In this document: positions 1-8,415 of the stretch, one piece after another
Position numbering within the stretch: the stretch's first letter is position 1
Layout: each line of letters begins with the position of its first letter
NCBI GenBank assembly: GCA_949286015.1
Contig: CASEBB010000016.1
Coordinates: 1-34,267 of the forward strand
DNA length: 34,267 bases
Reading direction: 5' to 3'
Source: an uncultured Succinivibrionaceae bacterium
GTDB taxonomy: Bacteria > Pseudomonadota > Gammaproteobacteria > Enterobacterales > Succinivibrionaceae
Notes under the pieces: model-generated
Database searches by the model: none
The model's input: only the letters and a program-made list of their open reading frames with translations
What the model was told of the DNA's origin: nothing
Made by a program: the position numbers and the translations under genes

Positions 1-325
1 TCTGCTCTTATTCCTCAGTTTGAACCTGAGCTGATCACAGTAGGATGGCACCTAAAAGCCAACAACTACCTCTTCACTGCAAATTGTCGGTGTGCATGTT
101 GCTGTGACCATCATGGCGGAAGTTGCTTCCATTCCTCCAAACGCTGCGCAAAGCTCATTTTAGGGCCGTGTAGAGTACGCCATAAGAAATACCCTGCTGA
201 GAGTGGCTGGGGTTAGCTGTACGTGGCAGGTAAGAGCGTAGAGCGTAGCTGCTCTTGCCTACGACCTGTAGCTTCTTGTCTGCTACTGCTTTTGGTTAGG
301 CCTGCTGCTTTGGCTTTTGTTTTGG
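1..325. other. Non-coding stretch with one hairpin
   Basis: No convincing gene is seen. It lies downstream of the MFS gene on the minus strand. Positions 228-237 and 251-260 form a 10-bp stem with one G-U pair and a 13-nt loop. It has no T tract, so it is only a possible 3' structure for the transporter transcript. Confidence 0.4.
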
Positions 326-1657
326 CTATTGCTGTTGCTGTTGCTGTTGCGCTTCCGCTTGCAGCTCCGCTTTAGCCTTTTCTACGTGCGTCTGTAAAGG
401 CTCCTTTGGTGGCTCCTTTAAGATCGCAATCAGCACCAGTGCCAGAAACATCGTAATAGCCGAGGTGTAAATCAGCGACTGTTGCAGACCGATTAAGTCA
501 CCTAAAAAGCCTGTCACCACCGACTCGACGTAGCCCGCACCAAAGGTAAAGCCCAGCATCATCGAGGCGGCAAAAGCCGCATTATGTGGCATTAAGCGCT
601 GTGCCCAGACAATGGCATTAGGCGTCGAGCCATACACACCCGCACCGCTGATAAAGACGCTGATCAGCGAGATTGCCGACATGTCGCAGCGCATGGTAAA
701 GATCACCGTAGCAATGAGGGCAATGGTAAACGAGCCCAGCGTGACCTTCTTCGGGCCAAAGCGATCCGTTAAGGCACCACCTACTAAGCCACCGACCACC
801 GCACCAATCAGCATGATCACAAGGCAGGTTGCTCCTTCCATAGGCGAAAAGCCCTTGGCACTAAAGAGCAGCGGAATAAACACCACCAGCGAGCAGTACG
901 TCCACGAGCGCAGGGCAATAGCGCTATTGAGCACAATAAACTGCTTCGAGGCAATGAGCTTTAAGATGTTCTCCTCTTCAGCTGCAGGCGCTGCTGCTGC
1001 TTGGGGATTGAGCTTGCGGGCTTTAGCGGCGGCTTGACGGGCTAAAAGCTCAGGATTGGCCGCCTGTAAGTGGCGAATGTAAATGAGCACCGTGGTGATA
1101 ATGGCAGGTAAGGCCATTACAATTAAGGAGCTCTCGGAGAACTGCTCCACAAAGGCCGCCACAATCACCGGCGCAATAGCAAAGCCTAAGTTGCCGCCAG
1201 CAATGTAAATACTGGTCGCAAAGCCCTTGCTCTTCAGCGGTAGGACGCGGGTGAGAATGCTGGCACTTACAGGGTGGAATCCTGAGGAGCTGATGCCGCA
1301 CAAGAGCACGATGCACAGCAGAATAAAGAGGTTCGGACTTAGGGTAATGGCAGAGGCAAAGATACCACCGGTGAGCACCGACAGCGGCATGAGGTAATTG
1401 AGATTGCGCTTGTCCGCGACAATACCAATTGGTGGCTGCACAAAGTTCATGGCCACCGAGAACACCATGTAGATAGCCGCGCTTTGTGAGTAGGAGATAT
1501 CGTAGCGGGTGGCAATCAGCGGTAACAACACCGGCAAAAAGGCGGTGTAGTAGTCACTCATAAAGTGCGCTAAGGCCATGACGCCGACGTTAAACCAAGA
1601 GCGCACAGGGCCTTTGGCAGAGGACACCGTGCCGTTATTTGTCGTCATTTCGCTCAT
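326..1657 (-). CDS. MFS transporter, fosmidomycin-resistance (Fsr)-like
   Basis: Major facilitator inner-membrane transporter of about 443 residues with roughly twelve hydrophobic segments, probably a drug or small-molecule exporter. The stretch with GFHP at about residues 126-129, followed by GGNLGFAIAP at 154-163, matches the Fsr subgroup, where SSxFHP and the GGNxG signature are typical. A motif-A-like loop (GALTDRFGPKK) is present in the second half. The start at 1657 (MSEMTT) is preferred because the 21 residues before it are unlike an MFS N-terminus; the ribosome binding site is weak. The C-terminus is odd: it ends in a run of seven glutamines encoded by a CAA/CAG triplet tract at about 329-350. 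It is a single-gene unit pointing away from hslO. The substrate cannot be told from sequence. Confidence 0.8.
   Translation of the reverse strand: MSEMTTNNGTVSSAKGPVRSWFNVGVMALAHFMSDYYTAFLPVLLPLIATRYDISYSQSAAIYMVFSVAMNFVQPPIGIVADKRNLNYLMPLSVLTGGIFASAITLSPNLFILLCIVLLCGISSSGFHPVSASILTRVLPLKSKGFATSIYIAGGNLGFAIAPVIVAAFVEQFSESSLIVMALPAIITTVLIYIRHLQAANPELLARQAAAKARKLNPQAAAAPAAEEENILKLIASKQFIVLNSAIALRSWTYCSLVVFIPLLFSAKGFSPMEGATCLVIMLIGAVVGGLVGGALTDRFGPKKVTLGSFTIALIATVIFTMRCDMSAISLISVFISGAGVYGSTPNAIVWAQRLMPHNAAFAASMMLGFTFGAGYVESVVTGFLGDLIGLQQSLIYTSAITMFLALVLIAILKEPPKEPLQTHVEKAKAELQAEAQQQQQQQ
329..350 (-). repeat. CAA/CAG triplet tract encoding C-terminal polyglutamine
   Basis: A simple repeat of CAA/CAG codons read on the minus strand encodes the last residues of the MFS transporter. 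Such tracts are prone to length change by slippage; here this would only alter the tail length. Confidence 0.7.
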
Positions 1658-2072
1658 AAAGACCGAAACCCTAATGAATGATTGATTGAAGTCGTAGCAA
1701 ATAAAGTAAACAGGCCGCAACGCAGTCTCTGCTTCCTGCGCGGCGGCCTGTAGCTAAAGTAGCTAAAAAGGAGGGGAGCAAAGCCTCATACTGCGCCTTG
1801 CTCCAGCATGCACTAGTGGGAGATTCGAGCCGCAATTTTAGCTAAAAGGCCACTCTCACTTGTGGTAAAAGGGCTTGTGTCTGGGGTTCTACTGACCCCA
1901 GTAAACTAAGCGGCTGCTTAGTTGCTGTGCTTAGCGGCTTAGCAACTTACAACTGAGGTGCTGCTCTAAGGTGATCTTACGCTTAATGCGGGGAATGCGC
2001 ACACGTGGTAGCACCTTTTCTTACTGCTTTTGTGGCAGCGTTAGCGCAAGCAGCTTGCAGCGTGCTGAAGCG
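1658..2072. other. Intergenic stretch with hairpins between MFS gene and hslO
   Basis: No gene is supported. Two perfect 7-bp stem-loops are seen: CTGGGGT/ACCCCAG (1881-1901) and ACTAAGC/GCTTAGT (1905-1922). They could end the hslR-hslO transcript, which reads through here on the minus strand, but neither is followed by a T tract. Confidence 0.35.
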
Positions 2073-3113
2073 TTATTGAGGCTCTTTTTGGTAGTCCTCA
2101 AGAGCCGTGGCGTAGATCGACGCGATCTCTTCCTTCGACACGTGGTACTTCTTACCGCAGCTATTGCAGTTCATATCAAAGCCATCCGGCTCCTCAGAGA
2201 GCTCCTTTAAGTCCTTTAGAGGTAAGCCGCGTACCGCGTTTAAGATGCGCTCGTGCGAGCAAATGCACTTAAAGCGCACCTTCTCTGGCGCAAAGACACG
2301 TACCTTGTCATTCCAGAATAGACGGCGCAGGCTCTCATTGAGGCTTAAGGTGTAGAGCTCATCTGGCGTTAAGGACGCAGCCAGCGTCGAGAGGTGAATA
2401 AGCGAGTCGAGGTTCTGATCCACCTCAGGAATGATTTGCAGCAGGATACCGCCACACTCTTGCGTGGCCACGTCGGCATTTAAGAGAATGGAGGTTGGCA
2501 GCTGCTCGGAATCTCTAAAGTAGAGCTCAAGGCACTCGGCGAGGTTGTCTTGCTCCAGCGGCACAATGCCCTGATAGCGGTTACCACCCTCAGGAAAGGC
2601 CGAGATCACTAAGATGCTGTCATCACCGACCAGATCAAGGAAGGTGATAGGGTCATCAGGATTGGCGCGGTGGCGGTAGGTGTGCCCACCGATACCGATA
2701 AAGGCGCCCTGTGGTGTAGCCTTTGGCTCCCACGAAACATTGCCGTAGAAGTTTAAGTACTTATCAATGTTGATAAAGGCAAAGTTGATCGCATCGGCGC
2801 CCTTACCACCCTGAATTTGTACCGTGACCGTGCCGTCGGTCTTTAAGGTAGCAGCCATGAGCACTGCCGCTGCAGCCAGTTCCAGCATTAACTGCTTAAT
2901 GCAGTCTGGGTACTGCTCCATGTTGGCAAGCAGCGTGGCCACAGACTCGTGTAAGTGCGCAATCTCACCGCGCACGCCGTGCTCTTCAAATAAAAAGCGG
3001 ACGACGCTGTCTGGCTGGGTATCAACCGGCGTATCGAGTTCTCTCTCGTCGACCACCATGCCAAGCGTGTTGTCATTTTGTGGGGCCGAGGATGGATTTT
3101 GTTGTTCGCTCAT
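2073..3113 (-). CDS. hslO: Hsp33, redox-regulated chaperone holdase
   Basis: Cytosolic chaperone that is switched on by oxidation and holds unfolding proteins during oxidative heat stress. At 346 residues it is somewhat longer than the usual 290-300, mainly through an N-terminal extension of about 35 residues. The C-terminal zinc/redox switch is intact: C283-x-C285, then 30 residues, then C316-x2-C319, which is the family's CxC-x27-32-CxxC pattern. Its start is preceded by AAGGAAG at good spacing. It follows hslR by 13 bp on the same strand, so the two are surely co-transcribed, as in E. coli. Confidence 0.95.
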   Translation of the reverse strand: MSEQQNPSSAPQNDNTLGMVVDERELDTPVDTQPDSVVRFLFEEHGVRGEIAHLHESVATLLANMEQYPDCIKQLMLELAAAAVLMAATLKTDGTVTVQIQGGKGADAINFAFINIDKYLNFYGNVSWEPKATPQGAFIGIGGHTYRHRANPDDPITFLDLVGDDSILVISAFPEGGNRYQGIVPLEQDNLAECLELYFRDSEQLPTSILLNADVATQECGGILLQIIPEVDQNLDSLIHLSTLAASLTPDELYTLSLNESLRRLFWNDKVRVFAPEKVRFKCICSHERILNAVRGLPLKDLKELSEEPDGFDMNCNSCGKKYHVSKEEIASIYATALEDYQKEPQ

Positions 3114-3126
3114 GCTGGGATCTTCC

Positions 3127-3561
3127 TTACATTTGGAAGTGCTTTAGAGATTCGAGCTCGCGGCGCTCTTTCTTGTTCGGTTTGCTGTCAGGGCGTGGTG
3201 CCTGCAGGGCATTGAGTTTATTGAGGCGGGCCTCTTCCTCACGACGGGAGATACTCTCTGGGGTTTCCTCGTAGAGGGTGGCAGCAACGCTGGCAGGGCC
3301 GCGCACATCACTAATGGCTTTGACAATGACCTCTTTGCGGGCAAAGCCCTGTAAGAGGCGGATCTTGGCGCCGACCTCAACAGCTCGTGACGGCTTAGCG
3401 CGGACGCCGTTGTATTCGACCTTACCGCCTTCAATCATTTGCCGTGCAAGTGAGCGCGTCTTATAAAAGCGCGCTGCCCAGAGCCATTTGTCGATGCGCA
3501 CCGCAGCGCTGGCGGCATCTTGATTGTCTTGTGGGCTTTTGCCCTTGGTGTTATTGGCCAT
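3127..3561 (-). CDS. hslR: Hsp15, S4-domain ribosome-associated heat-shock protein
   Basis: Small RNA-binding protein of 144 residues that, in E. coli, rescues 50S subunits stalled with nascent chains. The S4 RNA-binding domain starts at about residue 22 (VRIDKWLWAARFYKTRSLA) and runs through GGKVEYNG; the C-terminal third is Arg/Lys/Glu-rich, as in the family. It is the first gene of the hslR-hslO pair. The ATG at 3561 has no clear Shine-Dalgarno sequence, and a GTG in front of RIDKWLW would be an alternative start; the longer form is kept because a tail before the S4 domain is normal. Confidence 0.93.
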   Translation of the reverse strand: MANNTKGKSPQDNQDAASAAVRIDKWLWAARFYKTRSLARQMIEGGKVEYNGVRAKPSRAVEVGAKIRLLQGFARKEVIVKAISDVRGPASVAATLYEETPESISRREEEARLNKLNALQAPRPDSKPNKKERRELESLKHFQM

Positions 3562-3798
3562 GAGTCGTCAGGAAAAAGTGAGGGGAGCTTAAGCTTGGGC
3601 TCAAGCTAAAGTGCGCCACCGCTGACATTAGCGGCGCGCTAAGGCTTAAGTGAGGTATGTTGCAGGTGGCTGTTGTCTTCAGGTGACTTTTGCTGAGACC
3701 GCGTCAAAGCGGTGTTTAGCCTGTAGGCTCGTACTTGCGCTTAAGCGTTGCCCTGTGCGCGCACAGGAGAGAGTAAGCGCTTGCGACTAAGCGGCGCA

Positions 3799-3804
3799 AT
3801 TATA
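3799..3804 (-). promoter_or_regulatory. Possible extended -10 element for hslR-hslO
   Basis: Read on the minus strand, this is TGCTATAAT, a perfect extended -10 hexamer about 240 bp upstream of hslR. No good -35 box is seen at 17 bp, which extended -10 promoters tolerate. It lies within an inverted repeat (GGCGCAA 3793-3799, TTGCGCC 3811-3817). A second hairpin (CCCCAT/ATGGGG, 3824-3839) lies just upstream. Confidence 0.4.
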
Positions 3805-3945
3805 GCAATTTTGCGCCTGTAACCCCCATATTTATGGGGAGGAACAGTCATGTGCACTACGGTGGTCGTTACCCTCTGCAGCTAAGGCTCTGGCTTCAAG
3901 GTGGGTCACACCACACGCCAGTCTAAGGGAGCTCATGCGTGAAAG

Positions 3946-4020
3946 GGCGTTTCCCCTATGTGTGAGCAAAGCTTCTTGCCAGTAACCATCCTACCTTAGA
4001 GATACGTCGCGGTAGCAACG
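3946..4020 (+). repeat. REP-like intergenic repeat, copy 1
   Basis: About 75 bp resembling 22876-22947 closely. Both share the order GGCGTTTTCCCC-like start, TGTGTGAGCAA, TTGCCA-TAACC, AGATACGTCGCGGTAGC and a terminal AACG/GACG. The end forms a hairpin around CGTCGC-GGTA-GC(A/G)ACG, perfect in copy 2 and with one mismatch here. The copies lie in unrelated intergenic regions about 19 kb apart. Confidence 0.65.
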
Positions 4021-4437
4021 TTTGCTGATGTTTATCGGCGTTATTGCCCTGCGGAGACAATAACTCTGAGCCCAGCGCTTCATCCTGATGCGGTGTGCTT
4101 GTTTGCTTGCTTGCTTGCAAGCTCATAGCACCTATAAATGAACAAGGTGTAAAAAGCTCTCGCTTTTCTTGCTCTCCCTGCGCTTCCTACTTCCCCCACT
4201 GCTCTTAAAGCAAAACACATCTTTCTGGCGTAAGATGTTGCTGCTTTGGTCGCTACTTGGGGCCGCACAGCACTGCACTGCATTGCACGGCTCTGCACTT
4301 CACTACACCTGTTTCTCCATTCCCCGCTCTCTTACCACTCCCACACTGCGACTACCAACCGACCTAAACTCATGAGGCGCCGTGCCCACACCTTACATGC
4401 GCGCCTTTGGCTCTGGCTTTCTCAAGGACGATTCTTA

Positions 4438-5013
4438 ATGGATTTGCACGCTCTTCTTGCTCAGAAACAATTACCTGCGATCGCTAATCGCCACGTGCAT
4501 CAAGCCTCTCGTATCTTCCGCGTCGAAAGCATGGATCTCACCTTCGCTAACGGCCAGCAAGCCACCTACGAGCGCATCATCGGCGGTCGCGGCGCCGTTA
4601 TGGCCGTGCCCTTTGACGGCCAGCACTTCTACCTCAGCATCGAGTACTGCGGCGGCATCATCGCTTACAGCTTAGGCCTCGTCAAAGGCAAAATCGACCA
4701 AGGTGAAACCCCTGAGCAGGCCGTAGTCCGCGAGCTTGAGGAAGAAATTGGCTTTGGCTGCCGTAAGGTCACACCTCTTAAGCACGAGATGACCGTCGCT
4801 CCAGGGATGCTCGAGCTGCGCATGTTCCCTTTCCTCTGTGAAGAGCTCTACCCTTGCCAAAGAGAGGGTGACGAGCCGGAGCCTATCGATGTCGTCAAGC
4901 TCACCCCAGACGAGCTTAAAGAGCAACTCTTTGCTCCAGACAGCGTGTTAGTCGAGGGTCGTACTATCGCTGCCTTAACGCTGGCTTTACACCATATTGG
5001 GGCTCTGCACTAA
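4438..5013 (+). CDS. nudE: ADP compounds hydrolase NudE (Nudix)
   Basis: Nudix hydrolase of 191 residues that cleaves ADP-ribose, Ap3A, NADH and similar ADP compounds, a nucleotide-housekeeping role in the cytosol. The Nudix box is complete at residues 84-106: G84, E90, then R98-E-L-E-E-E-I-G105, matching Gx5Ex7REUxEExGU. The ATG at 4438 is chosen over upstream in-frame ATGs because AAGGA sits 9 nt before it and NudE homologues start about here (MDLHAL..). In E. coli nudE also lies near hslR-hslO, which supports the call. It stands alone on the plus strand. Confidence 0.92.
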   Translation: MDLHALLAQKQLPAIANRHVHQASRIFRVESMDLTFANGQQATYERIIGGRGAVMAVPFDGQHFYLSIEYCGGIIAYSLGLVKGKIDQGETPEQAVVRELEEEIGFGCRKVTPLKHEMTVAPGMLELRMFPFLCEELYPCQREGDEPEPIDVVKLTPDELKEQLFAPDSVLVEGRTIAALTLALHHIGALH

Positions 5014-5503
5014 GAAGCACCAAAATGATGCGTAAAACGGAGAAACAAGCCCGTAAGTAGCGCTATGGCCGCTGTTATGTCGTTATTTATGCACTGTATT
5101 GGTGCGTATGTTTGGGCTTGCCTTTTTAGTCGGATAATGAGCATCCAGCTTAACCGACTTTTGTGAGCTGGCAAAGATTTAAGTCCCGTCTTTGTGGTGG
5201 TATGAGGCGTGAAGGTGTGCAGGGTACGCACGTAGACGCCGTTTCTCAAGTACTGCGCTCCTTGGGACTTACTGGTTTTTTTAGGCGCGTAGGCAGAAAA
5301 GAAAGATTGCGCTTTTCTGGCTATGCGCTTTTTTCTTTACTTCAAAACGACCGCGCTGGCTGCAGCGTACTGTGATGATGGCCTGCTTTTGAAAGTTAAC
5401 AGCTTGCCCCTAAGACTAAAACTAAAGACAAGCTCGCCTTAAGGCCCGCTCCTCACCGTAAAGTAATATCGCGCGGTTTGCTGTAATCAAAAAGGAAGAC
5501 GCC
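5014..5503. other. Intergenic region nudE-argF
   Basis: A 490-bp gap with one strong terminator (listed separately). No convincing gene is seen; the in-frame open stretch at 5163-5375 is not supported by a ribosome binding site or a recognisable product. I found no good arginine-repressor box by eye upstream of argF. Confidence 0.4.
5285..5334 (+). terminator. Strong intrinsic terminator between nudE and argF
   Basis: A 17-bp stem (5285-5301 with 5312-5328) has one mismatch and one G-U pair, a 10-nt loop and six T's at 5329-5334. It lies 270 bp after nudE and 170 bp before argF. It could end the nudE transcript, a small RNA, or an argF leader. Confidence 0.8.
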
Positions 5504-6424
5504 ATGCAGCATCTTTTAACCGGCTTTGAGCTCGATCAAGACGGCTACCTGCAGTTAATCGGTTTAGCCCAAAGCATGAAGGCAGACCCAAAGTCTTATC
5601 GTACTTGTCTTGAGGGGATGAGTGCTGCCTTAATGTTCGAGAAGCCATCGCTGCGCACTCGTACCACTTTTGAGCTGGCCATGTACAACTTAGGTGGCCA
5701 CGGCGTCTACTTAGACTTAGGCAAGGGCGATTTAGGCGTGCGCGAGACTGTGCCTGACTATGCCCGCAATCTCTCCCGTTGGGTGGACTGCTTAGTCGGC
5801 CGCGTCTTTAAGCAAACTACCTTAGAAGAGTTAGCAGCCACCGGCTCTGTCCCTGTGGTCAATGCCTTATCTGACCTCTATCACCCAGCTCAGGTGATGG
5901 CCGATTTCATGACCATCAAGGAGCACTTAGGCAAGACCGCTGGCGTCAAGCTCGCCTACTTAGGTGATGGTAACAACGTCGCTAACTCCTTACTGGTCGC
6001 CGGTGCCCACTTAGGCGCTACCGTCACCTGCTTCTGCCCATTAAACTGCGGCCCTGAGGTGCAGGTCTTCAATCGCGCCCAAGAGGTTGGTCGTAAGTAT
6101 GGGGCTAACTTAAGTGTGACGGACGACTTATCCGCGCTTAAGGATTACGACGTCCTCTACACCGATACTTGGGTGTCCATGGGTGATGACACTCCGCTTG
6201 AGGCCGTGAAGAAAGTCTTCATGCCTTACCAGATTAATGAGCAACTGGTCGAGAGCTCCGGTGCACAAATCGTGTTGCACTGCCTGCCAGCACACCGTGG
6301 CTATGAGATCACTGATGCGGTGATGGACGGCCCTAAGTCTGTGGTCTTTGATGAGGCCGAGAACCGCTTACACATTCACATGGCGCTGTTAGCCACTCTG
6401 CTCAACCCAAACTTCAAAGCCTAA
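5504..6424 (+). CDS. argF: Ornithine carbamoyltransferase
   Basis: Transfers the carbamoyl group from carbamoyl phosphate to ornithine to give citrulline, the sixth step of arginine synthesis. At 306 residues it has normal length. The carbamoyl-phosphate loop SLRTRT is at 49-54, HPAQ at 127-130, the ornithine SMGD loop at about 225-228 and the catalytic HCLP at 259-262. AAAAGGAAG precedes the ATG. Only 15 bp separate it from argG, so the two form an operon. Leucine is mostly TTA, as in argG and argH. The anabolic role is inferred from the operon. Confidence 0.96.
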   Translation: MQHLLTGFELDQDGYLQLIGLAQSMKADPKSYRTCLEGMSAALMFEKPSLRTRTTFELAMYNLGGHGVYLDLGKGDLGVRETVPDYARNLSRWVDCLVGRVFKQTTLEELAATGSVPVVNALSDLYHPAQVMADFMTIKEHLGKTAGVKLAYLGDGNNVANSLLVAGAHLGATVTCFCPLNCGPEVQVFNRAQEVGRKYGANLSVTDDLSALKDYDVLYTDTWVSMGDDTPLEAVKKVFMPYQINEQLVESSGAQIVLHCLPAHRGYEITDAVMDGPKSVVFDEAENRLHIHMALLATLLNPNFKA

Positions 6425-6439
6425 TTTGAGGGTATTGTG

Positions 6440-7681
6440 ATGCAAAACAACGAGAAGAAGCAGTACAAGAAAGTCCTCTTAGCCTACTCTGGTGGTCTCG
6501 ATACCTCCACCATCGTGCCTTGGTTAAAAGAGAACTATGGCTGCGAAGTTATCTGCTTTGTCGCTGACGTCGGCCAAGAGCGTGAAGACTTAGACGGCAT
6601 CGAGGAGAAGGCCAAGAACTCCGGTGCTACTAAGTGCATCATTCAGGACTTACGCGAAGAGTTCGTGCGCGACTACGTCTTTGAGACCTACAAGACTGGC
6701 GCTCTGTACGAGGAGTCCTACTTATTAGGTACCGCTATTGCCCGTCCAGTGATCGCTAAGGCCATGGTTGATGTGGCTTTAGCTGAGGGCTGCGACGCTG
6801 TGGCTCACGGCGCTACCGGTAAGGGCAACGATCAGGTGCGCTTTGAGAGCGCTGTTGCTGCCTTAGCCCCTCACTTAGGTGTGATCGTGCCATGGCGTGA
6901 GTGGGATTTACGTTCCCGCGAAGACTGCTTAGCCTACTTAGAGGCGCGTCACATCCCTTGCAAGGCTACCTTAAAGAAGATCTACAGCCGCGACGCCAAT
7001 GCGCTGCACATCTCCACTGAGGGTGGTGAGTTAGAGCACACTTGGAACCCAGCTTCTGAGAACGTCTGGGTGTGGACTACCGACCCACAAAAGGCTCCAG
7101 ATACCCCAGAGACCTTTGAGCTGACCATCGAGAACGGCATTGTCACCGAGATCGACGGCAAGAAGTTAACCCCATTTGGCATCTTAGATGAGTTAAACAC
7201 TCGTGGTGCACGTAATGGTGTGGGCCGTATCGACATCACCGAGAACCGCTTAGTCGGTATGAAGTCCCGTGGCTGCTATGAGACCCCAGGCGGCACCATC
7301 ATCCACAAGGCTTTACGTGCTGTGGAGCAGCTGGTTTTAGATAAGACCACCCGCATCTTCCGTGACCACTTAGCCATTGAGTTTGCTCAGCTGGTGTACG
7401 ATGGCCGCTGGTTCACCCGCTTACGCGAGGTCTTACAGGCCGCTGCTGATGAGCTGGCTAAGGACGTCAATGGTAAGGTGGTAGTGCGCTTATACAAGGG
7501 CAACTGCGACATCATCCAAAAGGACAGCCCTAACAGCCTCTTCAACTTCGACTTTGTGACCTTCGGCGCTGACGAGGTCTACAACCAAGCCGACGGTAAG
7601 GGCTTCATCCAGCTGTACTCCTTACCAGCTCGTATCCGTGCTTTAAACGCTGAGTACAGAAAGCAGCAGGCTAAGAAGTAG
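6440..7681 (+). CDS. argG: Argininosuccinate synthase
   Basis: Joins citrulline and aspartate using ATP to give argininosuccinate. It has 413 residues from the ATG at 6440. The PP-loop that binds ATP is at residues 15-23 (AYSGGLDTS), and the GATGKGNDQVRFE block typical of the family follows at about 130. The GTG at 6437 is in frame, but GAGGG at 6428-6432 is better spaced for the ATG. It is the second gene of the argF-argG operon, followed by an inverted repeat and then a terminator, so argH is likely transcribed separately. Confidence 0.96.
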   Translation: MQNNEKKQYKKVLLAYSGGLDTSTIVPWLKENYGCEVICFVADVGQEREDLDGIEEKAKNSGATKCIIQDLREEFVRDYVFETYKTGALYEESYLLGTAIARPVIAKAMVDVALAEGCDAVAHGATGKGNDQVRFESAVAALAPHLGVIVPWREWDLRSREDCLAYLEARHIPCKATLKKIYSRDANALHISTEGGELEHTWNPASENVWVWTTDPQKAPDTPETFELTIENGIVTEIDGKKLTPFGILDELNTRGARNGVGRIDITENRLVGMKSRGCYETPGGTIIHKALRAVEQLVLDKTTRIFRDHLAIEFAQLVYDGRWFTRLREVLQAAADELAKDVNGKVVVRLYKGNCDIIQKDSPNSLFNFDFVTFGADEVYNQADGKGFIQLYSLPARIRALNAEYRKQQAKK

Positions 7682-7707
7682 GAGCCCGCGCTTACGCTCT
7701 CAGCATT

Positions 7708-7753
7708 CTCTACGCTGTTTCCCCATGCCCACGCGGTTGGGTACAGCGTAGAG
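7708..7753 (+). repeat. Perfect 11-bp inverted repeat just after argG
   Basis: CTCTACGCTGT (7708-7718) and ACAGCGTAGAG (7743-7753) flank a 24-nt loop, beginning 27 nt after the argG stop. No T tract follows. It probably folds at the 3' end of the argF-argG message and may protect or process it. Confidence 0.6.
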
Positions 7754-8037
7754 TAAAGACCTCACTTCCAAAAGTTTCCTAGCGTTGTACCGGCTAGCAT
7801 GCACCGTTGCAGGTATAGGTAGTAAAGCACCTCTCCTCGGGGCATCTTGCTGCGTGCGTAGTGGTGCTTTGGTGAAGGCCACCTAGCAGTCTACATGCTT
7901 TCTTAAGCTGTGTTGCAGCTCTGCGGTGGCGTAGTTTGTAGCCTGTCACTTATAGGTATAGGCGATGTAGAGTAGAGCGCAGCTTTGCTCTCTTACAGGC
8001 TACTGGTCTTTTTCCTTTGTTATTCGTAATGTTTGGT

Positions 8038-8066
8038 GCCCGAGCGTTTTTCCCTCGGGCTTTTTT
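8038..8066 (+). terminator. Intrinsic terminator of the argF-argG transcript
   Basis: GCCCGAG (8038-8044) pairs perfectly with CTCGGGC (8054-8060) and is followed by six T's. It lies about 360 bp after argG and upstream of argH. Confidence 0.85.
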
Positions 8067-8415
8067 GTTTATGGCGGTAAGCACGCCAGAGGCGCTCTGC
8101 CACTGCCGCTGATGCTGCTATAGCAGCTAATGCCGCTGAAGATACCGCTGCAGTTACCGCATGGAGTCAGGGCTGTAACTTTTTTCCCTGTGCCCCTACG
8201 CTTGCGGTTAAAATAGCGGATTTAGCTTTTTTCATTAACCAGTTTTTCAAGGGCTCTCACCAAACGCACTGCGCTCGTTGCTGCCGTATCTTTCGTCGCT
8301 GCCGCTACTTCCTGAGCCGCCGCTACTTCCGTAGCACCCAGCTGTGCCCGCAGCTGCAGCTTCAGCGCCGGTGTACTTGAGAGCACACTTTCTCTTTTCT
8401 CTGAAGGAAAGCACC

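Larger units (their letters stand above)
3562..4437. other. Divergent intergenic region hslR/nudE
   Basis: An 876-bp gap between divergent genes, with no convincing coding region. It holds the putative hslR promoter, a REP-like repeat (3946-4020), a GCTTGCTTGC-type simple repeat near 4107-4121 and CTGCACT-type short repeats near 4268-4305 just before nudE. Confidence 0.5.
7682..8415. other. Intergenic region argG-argH
   Basis: A 734-bp gap that splits argG from argH. It contains the inverted repeat at 7708-7753 and the terminator at 8038-8066. No gene is supported. The last 150 bp before argH carry short imperfect CGCTGCCGCTACTTCC repeats of unknown meaning. A separate argH promoter must lie between the terminator and 8415, but none is clear. 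Confidence 0.45.

Noticed and set aside
5163..5375. A 70-residue gene in the nudE-argF gap
   Set aside because: It runs straight through a strong terminator hairpin and has no recognisable features.
5380..5503. Arginine-repressor (ARG) boxes before argF
   Set aside because: No pair of TGAATnnnnATTCA-like sites could be seen; only weak -35/-10 candidates are present.
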